Source: Methyloprofundus sedimenti (GTDB lineage Bacteria; Pseudomonadota; Gammaproteobacteria; Methylococcales; Methylomonadaceae). Taken from it: a DNA stretch of 64,000 bases. A program made the translations under genes and the position numbers. The stretch spans positions 1,572,896 to 1,636,895 of the forward strand of contig NZ_LPUF01000001.1 in assembly GCF_002072955.1 (NCBI RefSeq), written 5' to 3'. Below, piece by piece: positions 39,731-50,147 of the stretch; the first letter of the stretch is position 1, and the number at the start of each line of letters is the position of its first letter. The notes beneath the pieces were generated by a model. That model made no database searches. It saw only the letters and a program-made list of their open reading frames with translations, and had not been told where the DNA came from.

Positions 39731-41002
39731 TTAATTGCTTGAAACTCCTTGATTTATTTTTTTAGGTAAAAACTTGACTTGAGTAATCGCATGCTTATTG
39801 CGCGAAATAATTTCTAATTGCAGATCATGCATCATAAGACTGGTCCCTGCCTGGGGGATTGTTTCAAGAAACTCAATAATTAAGCCATTAATGGTTTTAG
39901 GGCCTTCGGTAGGGAGGTTCCAGTGGGTAATACGGTTGAGTTCTCTCACCGTTACGCTGCCATCAACAAGATAACTTCCATTTTCATATTTTTTAATGTC
40001 GGCTTCTTCAGTCATGATTTCGCCGACAATTCCCTGTAGTAGATCATCCATGCTGACAAGTCCCTGCACATCACCGTATTCATCCACAACTAAGCCAATG
40101 CGCATTCTGTCAACTTTAAAGCTTTGTATCTGTTTGTGTAGTGGGGTTGTTTCCGGGATAAAAATGGGTGTAATCAGGTTATTGGTTATATCCTGTTTAT
40201 TGAAATTTTCAGTATTAAAAAGCTGCGTGAGAATGGTTCTTAGATGTAAGAATCCGATGACTCGGTCTATACTTTCCTTATAAATCGGTATGCGAGTATG
40301 TGGACATTTTTTAAGATGCAGGACTATATCTTCAATCGGATCCTCTATATTAATACCAATAATTTCATTACGTGGTGTCATAATATCTTCGACTGTTGCA
40401 CTTTCCAGATCAATGATACCAAGTAATATATTTTTATATCTATCCGGCATAATCGAATCAGTCTCTAAAACGATACTTTTAAGCTCATCCTTATTAAGTG
40501 TTGGATGAGTATGCTCGCTGGCTCTCACGCCGAAAATACGCAATAAACCATTGGCAATAAGATTGACAAACCAAACGATGGGATAAAACAATTTTAATAA
40601 CGGGGTATAAATCCAGGATGCAGGAAACGCCAGTATTTCGGGTTTAAGTGCTGCTAGGGTCTTTGGTGCGACTTCAGAAAATATCAATACCACAAGGGTT
40701 AGAATACCAGCAGCTAAAGCAATACCTTCATCGCCCATAAGGCGCATACCAATAATCGTAGCCAGAGAAGAAGCCAGAATATTGACGAAGTTATTGCCTA
40801 ACAGGATTAGGCCAAGAAGACGGTCAGGCCGTTTTAATAAACGCTGAGCTTTTTTTGCACTTCTATGTCCTTGCTTTACCAAGTGCTGCAAACGATAACG
40901 ATTAAGGGTCATTAACGCTGTTTCAGAGCCTGAGAAAAAGGCGGACATTAAAAGTAATACTGCCAGTACACCAAAAAGTATACTAAGGGGAATGTCGTTC
41001 AA
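39731..41002 (-). CDS. CorC/CNNM-type hemolysin family protein (DUF21-CBS-CBS-CorC_HlyC)
   Basis: 423 residues. The N-terminal DUF21 domain (about 1-190) has several membrane helices and the conserved FFSGSETALMTLN. Two CBS repeats follow from about 200 (EDIMTPRNEIIGI and GFLHLRTIL, then RIGLVVDEYGDVQGLVSMDDLL), and a CorC_HlyC domain closes it. Members are implicated in Mg2+ or Co2+ efflux. It matches the YfjD/CorB-like family. Confidence 0.88.
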   Translation of the reverse strand: MNDIPLSILFGVLAVLLLMSAFFSGSETALMTLNRYRLQHLVKQGHRSAKKAQRLLKRPDRLLGLILLGNNFVNILASSLATIIGMRLMGDEGIALAAGILTLVVLIFSEVAPKTLAALKPEILAFPASWIYTPLLKLFYPIVWFVNLIANGLLRIFGVRASEHTHPTLNKDELKSIVLETDSIMPDRYKNILLGIIDLESATVEDIMTPRNEIIGINIEDPIEDIVLHLKKCPHTRIPIYKESIDRVIGFLHLRTILTQLFNTENFNKQDITNNLITPIFIPETTPLHKQIQSFKVDRMRIGLVVDEYGDVQGLVSMDDLLQGIVGEIMTEEADIKKYENGSYLVDGSVTVRELNRITHWNLPTEGPKTINGLIIEFLETIPQAGTSLMMHDLQLEIISRNKHAITQVKFLPKKINQGVSSN

Positions 41003-41583
41003 AAGATAAGCATTGAGTTAGTTAAGTTAGGTATAGTTTCTATAGATGCAAAAATATTGTCAAGTATCACTTAATAAAAATGGGTGATAGCAACTAAGCG
41101 ATATTATAGTTTACCTTAGATAATTTATCTAAGTGTATGATATAAATATATTATATTTATATGTGTCTATGTTGGCAATTCAATTTCCCACAAAAAATAA
41201 ATGCATTAGGGACTTGTTCTCGGGGAGCCGATATTGAATACACAAGTAAGTTAAAAATTAAATTTATAGGACATAAAAATAAAATCTGGTGAAAAGATGC
41301 GCTCATTTTGCCAAACAAAAGCCAAGTAGTCCAAGGTACTTTGATGTGTTAAAGCACCTCGGACTATTTAAAACAACTTCCTGATTACGTATAATTTTCA
41401 GCCTATCACTAACCACTTTGTAGCCCGTTATGGCGCTAGCGGAATACGGGATATTTATGATACATATTCCCCGCATTCCGTAAACTTCATGCGGGCTACA
41501 TTGGATGTATACGCATTTTTTAAGGATAGCTGACGCTTGTAGGAAATCAGAAACAGCTTTAGCTTGTTTACCCCGCCTATTAT
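41003..41583. other. Intergenic stretch with two hairpin elements
   Basis: No gene. A hairpin (AGTCCAAGGTACTTT against AAAGCACCTCGGACT, two mismatches) lies at about 41328-41370. A larger palindromic repeat occupies 41419-41500, listed separately. Confidence 0.5.
41419..41500. repeat. Palindromic intergenic repeat (REP/MITE-like)
   Basis: TGTAGCCCG at the left and CGGGCTACA at the right are exact inverses. Inside, GCGGAATACGGG and CCCGCATTCCGT also pair. The 82-bp unit looks like a dispersed repeat of the genome. Confidence 0.6.
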
Positions 41584-41699
41584 TCTAACGGGTGATAATC
41601 CTGCCTAGGCTTCAAGTTCACCGGCAACGTCATATTCAGGGGGTCCTCCTAGCCAGATGATTCACCTCGCATAAAGGGAAGATTATCATCTCCATTACT
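41584..41699 (-). pseudogene. Fragment duplicating the 3' end of the heme-binding protein gene
   Basis: This stretch aligns with 41731-41847 over its whole length (TCTAACGGG..., CTTCAAGTTCACC..., TTATCATC.CCAT..), diverged by roughly a fifth. It looks like the last third of a tandem paralog whose 5' part has been lost. Confidence 0.6.
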
Positions 41700-42482
41700 T
41701 TGGAGGTAAGATTAGCAACTCTAATACTTGTCTAACGGGCGGTAATCCTGCCTGGGCTTCAAGTTCACCAGCAACACCACATTCGGGGTGTTCCCAGCCC
41801 GGTGACCCACCGCCTATAAAAGTAAGGTTATCATCACCATCCTGACTTGGGCCTGCAGGAACATAGTCAAGCTGAGCCAGATGGCGTACTTTCCATGCAA
41901 TAACGTGGTCTTCACAGGATGAACTGCCGCTGACCCCTAGGGCACCAATTAATTTACCACTGGAATCATATAAACCTAGTCCTCCGCCAAATTGTATAAG
42001 GCCACCATGTACTTTCCCCAGCATGGGATCAGCAGGCGTTCCAAAATCTTCTGCTGGTCCCATATAAGCAACCGCAGTATCGACTGGAGACGCATTTGAT
42101 ACATGCCAAAGACTTCCGCCTGGTTGTGTCGCTTCATATAAGTTTGCAGTAGACAATGCAAATTTGGGTAGAGTTAGGGAATTTGCAGTATAGGCTTTTG
42201 CTGCGGCTATGTTTCTACTATCTGGCCATTGATCCCCTCTATGATCACCGGTAAACACGACTGCACAAACCTTGCCGTCACGGTTAACTACATTTCCCCA
42301 CATGTTAAAGCCAAAGCCGCCATTATCCTCGGCCTGGACTGTACTTAACAAGCTTTTTACCACATTATGTATGATGGTCTTGCTGGCTCGGGACATATAT
42401 CAATCACTGGTTCTGCTGAAACTGACCTAACTGCGAGGATTAAGCTGCTAGCTAACATTGTTTTTTTTATTTTTAAGTTCAT
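41695..42482 (-). CDS. GlcG/HbpS-family heme-binding-type protein, probably frameshifted near its N-terminus
   Basis: From 42396 a 233-residue frame runs to 41695 and resembles the GlcG/HbpS (DUF336) fold: GKVCAVVFTGDHRGDQWPDS, SRNIAAAKAYTANSLTL, and GGGLGLYDSSGKLIGALGVSG with the terminal SSCEDH. Upstream, in another frame, ATG 42482 (ribosome site AGGTG) starts a good signal peptide (MNLKIKKTMLASSLILAV..VSA^EPVID). One base added at the CCC near 42392, or an AT removed at ATATAT, would join them. The protein is then secreted to the periplasm. Ligand unproven. Confidence 0.65.
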
Positions 42483-42615
42483 CGCGCACCTTTATTATTG
42501 TTTTTATTGGAAATTAATCTTACTTGTTTCAGAGCTTGAATGTCAAGTATATTGAATATTTTCAATAGGTTAGGTTATTATTTGCTAATGTGTAGCGCTG
42601 AACCGATACTTTTGG

Positions 42616-45600
42616 CTAGGGCAGCAACGTAAGAGGCGTATTTTTGTTATCCATCTGTACTATCCCCAAGTCTTCCAGAATCGTATATAAACACGGCACC
42701 ACAAAAAGCACCAACAGAGTAGAACTGAGAATGCCAAACACAATACTGGTTGCCAGTGGAATTAAAATCTGAGCCTGTGGGCTTTGCTCAAATAATAACG
42801 GTGTTAAACCGACTATGGTGGTTAAGGAGGTTAATATTACCGCCCTGAATCGTTCACTACTGGCTTTTGCCGCTGCCTGATGAGGGCTCATACCTTCACC
42901 AATATGTTGTTTAACAAACTCAACTAACAGTATAGAGTCATTGACCACAATACCGGCTAAAGAGACAAAACCCAATAAAGAAGGCATGGTGATATCCAGC
43001 CCCATCCATAAATGTCCGAAGATAACACCGATAAAAGCCAGCGGAATATTGGCCATCACTAAAATGGGTTCCGAATAAGAACGAAACTGCAGGCTCAATA
43101 GGGCAAAAATACCGATCAGTCCCATTATCATGCTGTTACGCATGGAAATTCGAGTGAGCGGACCTTCTTTAATTTCTCCTTCAAAATGCATGCTGATATC
43201 AGGATATTGTTGTTTAAATTCAATCAAAAATGTCTTTTGCAAATCCTGAAAAATCGCTTGGGTATTATTCACTGTTGCATCTATATCGCCAAAAATAGTC
43301 ACTGTGCGTTGTGCATTAATACGCTGGATACGAGAATAATCACGAGTTGACATGATCTCGGCAACATTAACAAGTGGAATGATTTTTCCCGATACAGGGT
43401 GAATAACAGGGAAATAATCAAAGTCAGCTAATTCATCCTTGGATGCATTATCCAGCTTCACAATGACCTCATAGGTATCCAGATCAATCGAGGTCTCCAG
43501 AACTTCTATACCTTGATAAGCAGCACGTAATTGCGCAGCTATTTCCTGTGCAGTTAGACCCAATGCAAAAGCACCGGGCCTTAACTTTAACGTAAATTCA
43601 GGTTTTCCCGGACGCAAATCATCCATCAGGTTGCTAACACCCGGGTAACCGGCTATCCAGTTCTGTAACTGATGGGAGGCTTGTGCAAGCCTGTCTAGAT
43701 TATCACCCTGTAAACGTATGTAAATAGCCCGTCCTGCGGGACTAATAATGGGTTCTTTAATCGCAATATTTAAGGCTTCAGGTATGGCTCCAAGATTTTT
43801 GCGCCATTGTTCGGCAATTTGAATAACTGACAGTTTGCGTTGCTCAGCAGTTAACAAATCTACGCTGACCGTGGCCAAATGCGCGCCGCCTTCAAAGGCA
43901 TCTTCATTTTTACCATAATGTACGGTCATGCCTTTTATCAAGGGTACGTGATAGTTTTGTTGGTAGTTTTTATTAACTGCTTGAATGCTGCTGGTGATTT
44001 TGTTTATGGTGTGTTGCGTTTGTGCCAGTGAACTACCTACGGGCATCAGTACTCGTGCTTGTAATAAATCGCCTTCGATATTGGGAAAGGCAGAAAATTT
44101 AACGATCCCCGAGACTAATAAACTGACAGACAAGATAAAAACACCGACGACTGAGCCCATGAATAAATAGCGGTAGATAATCAGTTTTTTTACCCAGCCA
44201 TAGACCTTTAGATGAAATTTTTCAAAAGACAGGCTAAATCGCTGACGAACTTTTGAGATGGGTTGTGCAGTGCTGTTTTGTAATGAGTGTTGTAAATGAT
44301 GCGGCAATATCAAGAAAGCTTCAATCAACGAAATTGTAATGACTGAAATTAATACTGCAGGAATGGTGAACAGTAGTTGGCCTATATTGCCATGCAGGAA
44401 TAATAAACCGGTAAAAATACACAGTGTGGTGACATACGAGGATATAACACCGTTTTTTACTGCCATGGTGCCATCAATAGCAGCTTGTGTCGGTGTTTTA
44501 CCCAAGGTTATATGTTTGCCTATGCTTTCGCTAATGACAATCGCATCATCCATCAGAATACCCAGGGCAAGGAGCAGAGCGACCATCGACAGCATATTCA
44601 CGCTAATGCCCCACTGGGCCAGGATAAACGCACTGGCCAGGAAAGACACAGGCAGCCCCATGACGACCCAAAAAGCATAGCGTGAGCCAAAAAACAGCCA
44701 CATCACGCCGAATACCAGTAGTAAACCCTGCCAGGCATTGGTAACCAGCAAGGAGATTCGGTCAGTTACGATACTGGTAAAATCCTGTGTCAGATTAAAC
44801 TGGACTTGCTCAGGAAGTCGTTGTTGTTCATCAGCTATAAATTGATTCACTGTTTCCAGTACGCGTAAACTATCATCTTGAGAGTTTTTACGTATTTTTA
44901 AAAATGCCGTGGGCATATTGTTATAGGTCGCTTTATCTTCAGCTTTTTCAAAGCTATCAATAATCGTGGCAATATCTCCCAGGCGTACTTCATTGCCATG
45001 CTTGCCTTTGATAATAACGAGTTCGTTCAACTCTTCAACTGAGCGACGCTCATCATTGAAGCGAATTTGATAATCACGCTTGGCGGTCTGAATTTCACCT
45101 GTGGGTAAGTCCAGGTTTTGCTGTGCGATAATAGCGGCAACGGATTGCAGACTTATCCCATAAAGACGTAATTTATCTTGTGCAAGCTGTATTTGAAATT
45201 GACGTTTTGAAAAACCTTCGATACTGATTAATGGAATCCCCGGCACTCTTAACATACGTTCCTTGATATTTTCTGCCAGGTCCTTTAATTCGGTTTTAGG
45301 AATATTGGCACTCAGTGCAATAGTCACTACATCTTGAGTGCGGCCTAGTTCTTTTATAATGGGTTCTTCACTGTCATCGGGGAAGTTTTCCACTTCATCG
45401 ATTGCACTTCTAATATCATTATTAAATTGTACAAAATCGCCACTTTCCTGCATTTTAATGGTGGCTATTCCCATAGATTGACGTGCTTCGCAACGTAGCT
45501 CATCAATAAAGCTGGTGCCATCAATAGCCTCTTCTATTGGTTTACATATTTTTTGCTCTATTTCTCGAGGGGTTGCTCCGGGGTAAAGAACTTTAACTTC

Positions 45601-45729
45601 AATTTCGTAATTTTTTATCTCTGGAAAGGTTTCGCGTTTAAGTGCGGGTAGAGTAAATAAACCAATAATAATAAGCAGACTCATTAATAAATTGGCTGCA
45701 GTGGGGTGCAGGATAAAGTAACGAATCAT
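42616..45729 (-). CDS. RND-family efflux transporter, inner-membrane pump (HAE1/AcrB type)
   Basis: A 1,037-residue, 12-helix proton-driven pump. Seen: the N-terminal helix (ILHPTAANLLMSLLIIIGLF), the FPEIKNYEIEV porter start, the helix 4 proton-relay aspartates in GILMDDAIVISES (about residue 390), and the second-half counterpart GIVVNDSILLVEF. Two large periplasmic loops are present. It works with the membrane fusion protein encoded one base upstream and an outer-membrane channel not found here. Drug or metabolite export is likely; substrate unknown. Confidence 0.92.
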   Translation of the reverse strand: MIRYFILHPTAANLLMSLLIIIGLFTLPALKRETFPEIKNYEIEVKVLYPGATPREIEQKICKPIEEAIDGTSFIDELRCEARQSMGIATIKMQESGDFVQFNNDIRSAIDEVENFPDDSEEPIIKELGRTQDVVTIALSANIPKTELKDLAENIKERMLRVPGIPLISIEGFSKRQFQIQLAQDKLRLYGISLQSVAAIIAQQNLDLPTGEIQTAKRDYQIRFNDERRSVEELNELVIIKGKHGNEVRLGDIATIIDSFEKAEDKATYNNMPTAFLKIRKNSQDDSLRVLETVNQFIADEQQRLPEQVQFNLTQDFTSIVTDRISLLVTNAWQGLLLVFGVMWLFFGSRYAFWVVMGLPVSFLASAFILAQWGISVNMLSMVALLLALGILMDDAIVISESIGKHITLGKTPTQAAIDGTMAVKNGVISSYVTTLCIFTGLLFLHGNIGQLLFTIPAVLISVITISLIEAFLILPHHLQHSLQNSTAQPISKVRQRFSLSFEKFHLKVYGWVKKLIIYRYLFMGSVVGVFILSVSLLVSGIVKFSAFPNIEGDLLQARVLMPVGSSLAQTQHTINKITSSIQAVNKNYQQNYHVPLIKGMTVHYGKNEDAFEGGAHLATVSVDLLTAEQRKLSVIQIAEQWRKNLGAIPEALNIAIKEPIISPAGRAIYIRLQGDNLDRLAQASHQLQNWIAGYPGVSNLMDDLRPGKPEFTLKLRPGAFALGLTAQEIAAQLRAAYQGIEVLETSIDLDTYEVIVKLDNASKDELADFDYFPVIHPVSGKIIPLVNVAEIMSTRDYSRIQRINAQRTVTIFGDIDATVNNTQAIFQDLQKTFLIEFKQQYPDISMHFEGEIKEGPLTRISMRNSMIMGLIGIFALLSLQFRSYSEPILVMANIPLAFIGVIFGHLWMGLDITMPSLLGFVSLAGIVVNDSILLVEFVKQHIGEGMSPHQAAAKASSERFRAVILTSLTTIVGLTPLLFEQSPQAQILIPLATSIVFGILSSTLLVLFVVPCLYTILEDLGIVQMDNKNTPLTLLP

Positions 45730-45730
45730 G

Positions 45731-47098
45731 CTATTGCTCCTTTACCCAGTTTGCAATTGATTGTTGTAAAACGGTGTTTACGCTGGCTTTAACTTGCATA
45801 CCTGGAATGGCCGGAAATACATCTGAGACAATCAGGCTTTCTCCAGCTTGCAAGCCATTTGCTAATAACACCATTTCACCTTGTATCTGACTGTCTTTTA
45901 CTGTGCGACGTTGTAATTGGTTTTGCTGGTTGACAATGTAAATTTCATTTTCATGCAATGCGTCGCGAGGAATGACAAAGAAAGTCCTGGCTTTACCTTG
46001 TAGCAAGACTTCTGTGAACATGCCTTGCATTAAGGGTGGCTTGAAGCCCGGGATTAGATGTTGATAGGGATCATCTACGCTGACGATAATACCCAGTGTG
46101 CGTGTTTCTGGATCAAGTTGACTACTAATACGTTCAATATTGGCTGGCCAATAGGGGGAATCCTTGCTGGCCAGGCGAACTTTTGCGCTGAGACCTAATT
46201 GATTGAAGATGTCTGGTGATAATACCGATGTAAAGGCTTCTTTAAGTAAGGGAGCTTGCCCCTGAAAATCGTTGGCCAGCATTCTGACATGTTGCATAGC
46301 AAATTGGGCGTTAATCAGCATTTTATCGGTGGTTTGTGCTGTATAGAGTAAGGTGCCTTTATTGATATATTGATTTTCATCCACCGCCAGTTCTGAAATA
46401 CGTGCATTAAAAGGAAGTTTGATGATGGTGCGGTCAAGATTGCGCTGATGAGTGCTGACTAAGGCTTCAGAGTTAGCCAGGTTTGCTTGTGCACTGGCTA
46501 ATTGTTCCGGTAAGGTTTTTAGTTGATTATTAAGCTTTTGCACTTCCTGTTGTAATTGTAAAACATTCACTTGCTGATTATCGTAGCTGGATCTGGAAAT
46601 AGATTGTTTTTTTAATAAAGACTGCATGCGCGATAATTCTACATTAGCCAGTTTTAGCTTTTTCTGCACCAAAGTAAGATCGGCAAGCAGGTTGCTTTTC
46701 TGCAGTTCAATCTCTCTAAGCTTTGCCTGATTGCTGGCGATGGTGGCTTGTGTTTGTTGTAAGGCTGATTGGTAATCTTCTGTTTCGATACGCATGATCA
46801 CCGTGTCTTTCATCAGGATCGAACCATTGCGTAATTGTGGATGTATATAGGTTATTTTTCCTGATACTTCAGCCTTGGATTCGAGCAGGATATCCGGTTC
46901 AACAGTACCGAAACCAATGATTGCAGGTCTGACTTGGTAAGGTCTGACCTCTATAATATTAACCGGCGTTATTAACCCAGCGCCAGATTCATGTACCATT
47001 TCGGGTTGTAACTTGACAATGGCAACAGCAATAAATATGCAAGTGAATAGTGCGATAGGAAAAAAACGACGTAGGGTAAGATCTTTGAAAAACGACAT
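45731..47098 (-). CDS. RND efflux membrane fusion (periplasmic adaptor) protein
   Basis: 455 residues. One N-terminal membrane helix (about 12-28), a lipoyl/barrel-sandwich segment (EVSGKITYIHPQLRNGS), a long alpha-hairpin coiled coil (about 110-215), and beta-barrel and proximal domains. It links the RND pump to the outer membrane. It ends one base before the pump gene starts, so the two are co-translated. Confidence 0.9.
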   Translation of the reverse strand: MSFFKDLTLRRFFPIALFTCIFIAVAIVKLQPEMVHESGAGLITPVNIIEVRPYQVRPAIIGFGTVEPDILLESKAEVSGKITYIHPQLRNGSILMKDTVIMRIETEDYQSALQQTQATIASNQAKLREIELQKSNLLADLTLVQKKLKLANVELSRMQSLLKKQSISRSSYDNQQVNVLQLQQEVQKLNNQLKTLPEQLASAQANLANSEALVSTHQRNLDRTIIKLPFNARISELAVDENQYINKGTLLYTAQTTDKMLINAQFAMQHVRMLANDFQGQAPLLKEAFTSVLSPDIFNQLGLSAKVRLASKDSPYWPANIERISSQLDPETRTLGIIVSVDDPYQHLIPGFKPPLMQGMFTEVLLQGKARTFFVIPRDALHENEIYIVNQQNQLQRRTVKDSQIQGEMVLLANGLQAGESLIVSDVFPAIPGMQVKASVNTVLQQSIANWVKEQ

Positions 47099-47446
47099 AT
47101 AAGCTGTGTCCTTTTTAAGTATATGGCGTGACGCGTCCAGGGGATATGCATCAAATCATATTTAATGTAAGTGCAACGCGTCTGCGTTGGGCAGGCCGGT
47201 TGGCGCCTAAGATGAAATATTATTTTACTTTATTACGTACAAGGCTCAGCCATTATGAAAAAAACCGACTGCGTCATTCCGGCAGTCTCTTATCGGGAAT
47301 CTATTGCTTAGGCCTATAGATTCCTGCTAACAACATACAGGATGACTAGCGTACTTTAATATGACTGAGAGTTATGGGTAATCAGGTTATCTTATGCCAG
47401 CTCCTGAGCCGACATTACCACCTGGTGAGTGGATACGAGAGTACAC
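47099..47446. other. Intergenic stretch with two hairpins
   Basis: No gene. It contains the terminator at 47258-47287 and a second palindrome at 47296-47324 (GGAATCTAT / ATAGATTCC). The CGTCATTCCGGCA and CGGGAATCTATT words recall dispersed repeats in other proteobacteria. The RND operon promoter must lie in 47099-47250. Confidence 0.5.
47258..47287 (-). terminator. Rho-independent terminator after esterase gene
   Basis: On the minus strand GACTGC pairs with GCAGTC across a 9-base loop, followed by GG and seven Ts. Confidence 0.7.
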
Positions 47447-48112
47447 TTAAAAAACACGATTAATAAAATGCGAAATATCGGTAATTTCTTCCAGACATAG
47501 CGAATGTTGCATCGAATATTCATGCCAGCTTATTGGATAGTCCATAGACTTCAAACGCTTAAAAGACTCTTTGGCTATTTGGGGGTATACCACTGGATCC
47601 ATCGTGCCATGTGCCATAAAAATGGGTGTTTCATTATTGCTCGGCGAGCGTTCGGTTATAAGTTGCTCAGTGGTCGGCAGATAGGTTGACAAAGCCATAA
47701 TACCTGCCAGTTTTTGGGGAAAGCGCAGGCCTGTGTGCAAGGCAATGACACCGCCTTGAGAAAAGCCGGCTAGCAAGATATTTTCAGCTTTAATGCCCTT
47801 ATCAATTTCGCCTTGAATGACGTCAACCAGCAATGCTGAAGATTGATAAATATCCTCTACAGCCACTTTACGGTCCAGGGACGCTTCGAGAATGTCATAC
47901 CATGAGCGCATTTTCATGCCGCCGTTAATAGTGACAGCCTGAACAGGGGCGTTCGGAAAAATAAAATTAATGTTTTCTGGTTTATCAATGCGCAGTTCTG
48001 GCACAATGCTTTCGAAGTCATGCCCATCAGCACCCAGGCCGTGTAACCAGATGATGGAGTAGAGCGGGGTAGAAGTAGCTGGTATTTTCACACAAGTGAG
48101 AGTTGTAGTCAT
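47447..48112 (-). CDS. Carboxylesterase/phospholipase family alpha/beta hydrolase
   Basis: A 221-residue serine esterase. The oxyanion region is WLHGLGADGHDF, the nucleophile Ser lies in AGFSQGGVIALH (about residue 118), Asp in MAHGTMDPVV (about 172) and His in SMQHSLC (about 204). Length and motifs fit the EstB / acyl-protein thioesterase-like family, which hydrolyses short-chain esters. The protein is cytoplasmic (no signal peptide). The next gene upstream ends 15 bases before it, so the two may form an operon. Confidence 0.88.
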   Translation of the reverse strand: MTTTLTCVKIPATSTPLYSIIWLHGLGADGHDFESIVPELRIDKPENINFIFPNAPVQAVTINGGMKMRSWYDILEASLDRKVAVEDIYQSSALLVDVIQGEIDKGIKAENILLAGFSQGGVIALHTGLRFPQKLAGIMALSTYLPTTEQLITERSPSNNETPIFMAHGTMDPVVYPQIAKESFKRLKSMDYPISWHEYSMQHSLCLEEITDISHFINRVF

Positions 48113-48127
48113 AGTCGTTATCGGTAG

Positions 48128-48973
48128 TTAAACAGGTTTTTTAGTCAGTAGTATTTTGCGTCTTTGCGCACGATTTAAAATAGCTTGTTTTTCAGGTTCT
48201 TTACAGTATGCCCACTGCGTTATTTCATCCATTAAGCGAAAACAGCCTACGCACATATCTTCATTATTTAAGCTGCATTCGCGGATACAGGGAGATTCAA
48301 TGACAGCTGTATGGTAGCTATTGAGCAAATTGTTGATTTGTTCCAGGGACGGAGTTATGTCTGTGTAGTTAACCGGTATTGTGTAAATTTCAGCATTCAG
48401 AACCAAACGTAAAGAAGGGTAAGAACTGACGCCTAATCGTCGCGAAAAGTGTCTGTGTTCAGTGAGTTTTATATCTATATCCAGGCTGAGTAAATCGTGG
48501 CTAAACTGACTGATGTTCAACGGTAACTCAGATGCACAAGCGATAAGAATCTCATTTAGTGAAGGGTTTTTGGCATCCTGATAATAAGCGCGTTGAATTA
48601 CCTGGCGCATGGGGTTAGCAAATTCTGCAGATTGGTTTGTCGCTGCAAGGATCGCTCGACAGGCAGGGTAGGTGGATCGGTAAGGTATGTTTTTTGTCCA
48701 GAAATCAAAATTAAATCGTACCTTAGGAACGGTTAATTCTATTTGCCGCCAGGCCTGTTGAATCATCACCTGTGTATCAAGAGGCATGGGTATTTTACTA
48801 TCAGCTGCCAGACCGCCGAGAATGGCTGTGAAAGTAAGTTCAGCAGGCAATTGTTTTTGTAATGCGCTCAAGGATTGCTCAAAAGCATAGCACCAGCTGC
48901 ACATGGGATCATATATATAATAGAGTGTATTATCTTCAAGCTGCATTTTGATGAATGTGTCTTTGATGTGCAA
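48128..48973 (-). CDS. DsbA-family thioredoxin-fold protein fused to DUF1289
   Basis: 281 residues. Residues about 15-215 form a DsbA/FrnE-like fold with the CxxC redox pair in DPMCSWCYAFEQS and the cis-proline region in GVSSYPSLRLV. From about 228, SPCIRECSLNNEDMCVGCFR, then EITQWAYC, is a DUF1289 domain with four cysteines that may bind metal. No signal peptide, so a cytoplasmic redox role is likely. ATG at 48946 (MQLEDN) is an alternative start. Confidence 0.82.
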   Translation of the reverse strand: MHIKDTFIKMQLEDNTLYYIYDPMCSWCYAFEQSLSALQKQLPAELTFTAILGGLAADSKIPMPLDTQVMIQQAWRQIELTVPKVRFNFDFWTKNIPYRSTYPACRAILAATNQSAEFANPMRQVIQRAYYQDAKNPSLNEILIACASELPLNISQFSHDLLSLDIDIKLTEHRHFSRRLGVSSYPSLRLVLNAEIYTIPVNYTDITPSLEQINNLLNSYHTAVIESPCIRECSLNNEDMCVGCFRLMDEITQWAYCKEPEKQAILNRAQRRKILLTKKPV

Positions 48974-49356
48974 GTAGTAGGTTCAGTGGTGCTAAATTGA
49001 GATTATAACCCTAAATTAGCTCTATGTAGCCTGTAATAACCAGCGATAAGTGTCAAATTTATTGGCTGATTCTTAAATAAAACCTGAACATCCCTCTGGA
49101 ATTTGCAAGTTATTTTTCAAAATCAACTCATAAATTTGACGCAATTAACCGCCTCTCTACAAATCAGAAAAAATATAAAACAGAATACTGATATATCTCT
49201 AATTATTATTTAGGCAATCATACTTTGCCGTCATTATCATACACGTCAGCATAAGTGAACACTTCTCATTAGCTGTTAAGCCGCCTTTTCATATATACTC
49301 GCAAGTTCAATGTAATCTCGGTCATGATGTAACATAGACCAGTCACCACGGTGTTA
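48974..49356. other. Intergenic stretch, nothing identified
   Basis: AT-rich and without a credible gene. It includes the promoter side of the DsbA-DUF1289 gene and the flank of the IS110 remnant. Confidence 0.4.
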
Positions 49357-50147
49357 TCAGTGGCTCTGGAGCTTCGCGGAAGAGCCACTGATAACTCGTG
49401 ATATATGCCGCCCCAATGCTCGAATAGCCTTGTTGTGCGTCTTTCCTTCGGAGCGTTTTTTATCATAGTAAGCGCGAGACTCAGGCACGTAAGCCATGTG
49501 ACGACAAACAGCGGTCATCATCGCTTTACGAGCCCGGGTATTGACGTGTTTAGGTGATTTAGTTCCTTGGTAGGCCCCTGATTGATTGTCCAGAGGAGCC
49601 ATGCCGATATAGATTGAAAAGCTACTCTGTTTGTAGGTCGAGCTGTATAAGGTTTTGCAAGGCAACCTTATCGTTGCTCAGCTGACGTCGTTGCCTGGTT
49701 AGACGTTTTAGCCTATGGTTGACTGCGTGCACAGGCAAGCACCGCTTGCAGAACACCTTTAGCGAGGGGTAAATGATCCTGAAGCTGAAACAACTCCAGA
49801 ATTTTATGCGCATCAATCGAATCGGATTTTGCGGGTGCGGGAAAGATTTCTTTAAAGCGAGCAAGTTTGAGGTTATTGACGTTGTCAAGCTGATATCCGT
49901 GCCTCTGGACCTGGCTATCCAACGGGCGAGCGCAACCATTGTAGCCTTCAATCGCGACATCTACGGGTAGATGACATAGGTGTTCTTGCTACTCAATACG
50001 GCTGAAAAAATGTTTAAATACTGCAGGAGTATGGGTAATTGAGAATTCGTCCAGAATCCCGCCTTCAGAAAGGCCAATAGCCACATAATGCTCGCGACTA
50101 CCGATATCAACTGCGACTTGTAAGTGTGGTGAATTGTGAATGTTCAT
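49357..50147 (-). pseudogene. IS110-family transposase, degenerate
   Basis: Minus-strand text from ATG 50147: LQVAVDIGSREHYVAIGLSE (the first Asp of the DEDD domain), a stop, then KSDSIDAHKILELFQL, frame changes, and from about 49610 the transposase 20 domain (GMAPLDNQSGAYQGTKSP, then HVNTRARKAMMTAVCRHM). Several stops and shifts make it inactive. Confidence 0.85.
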
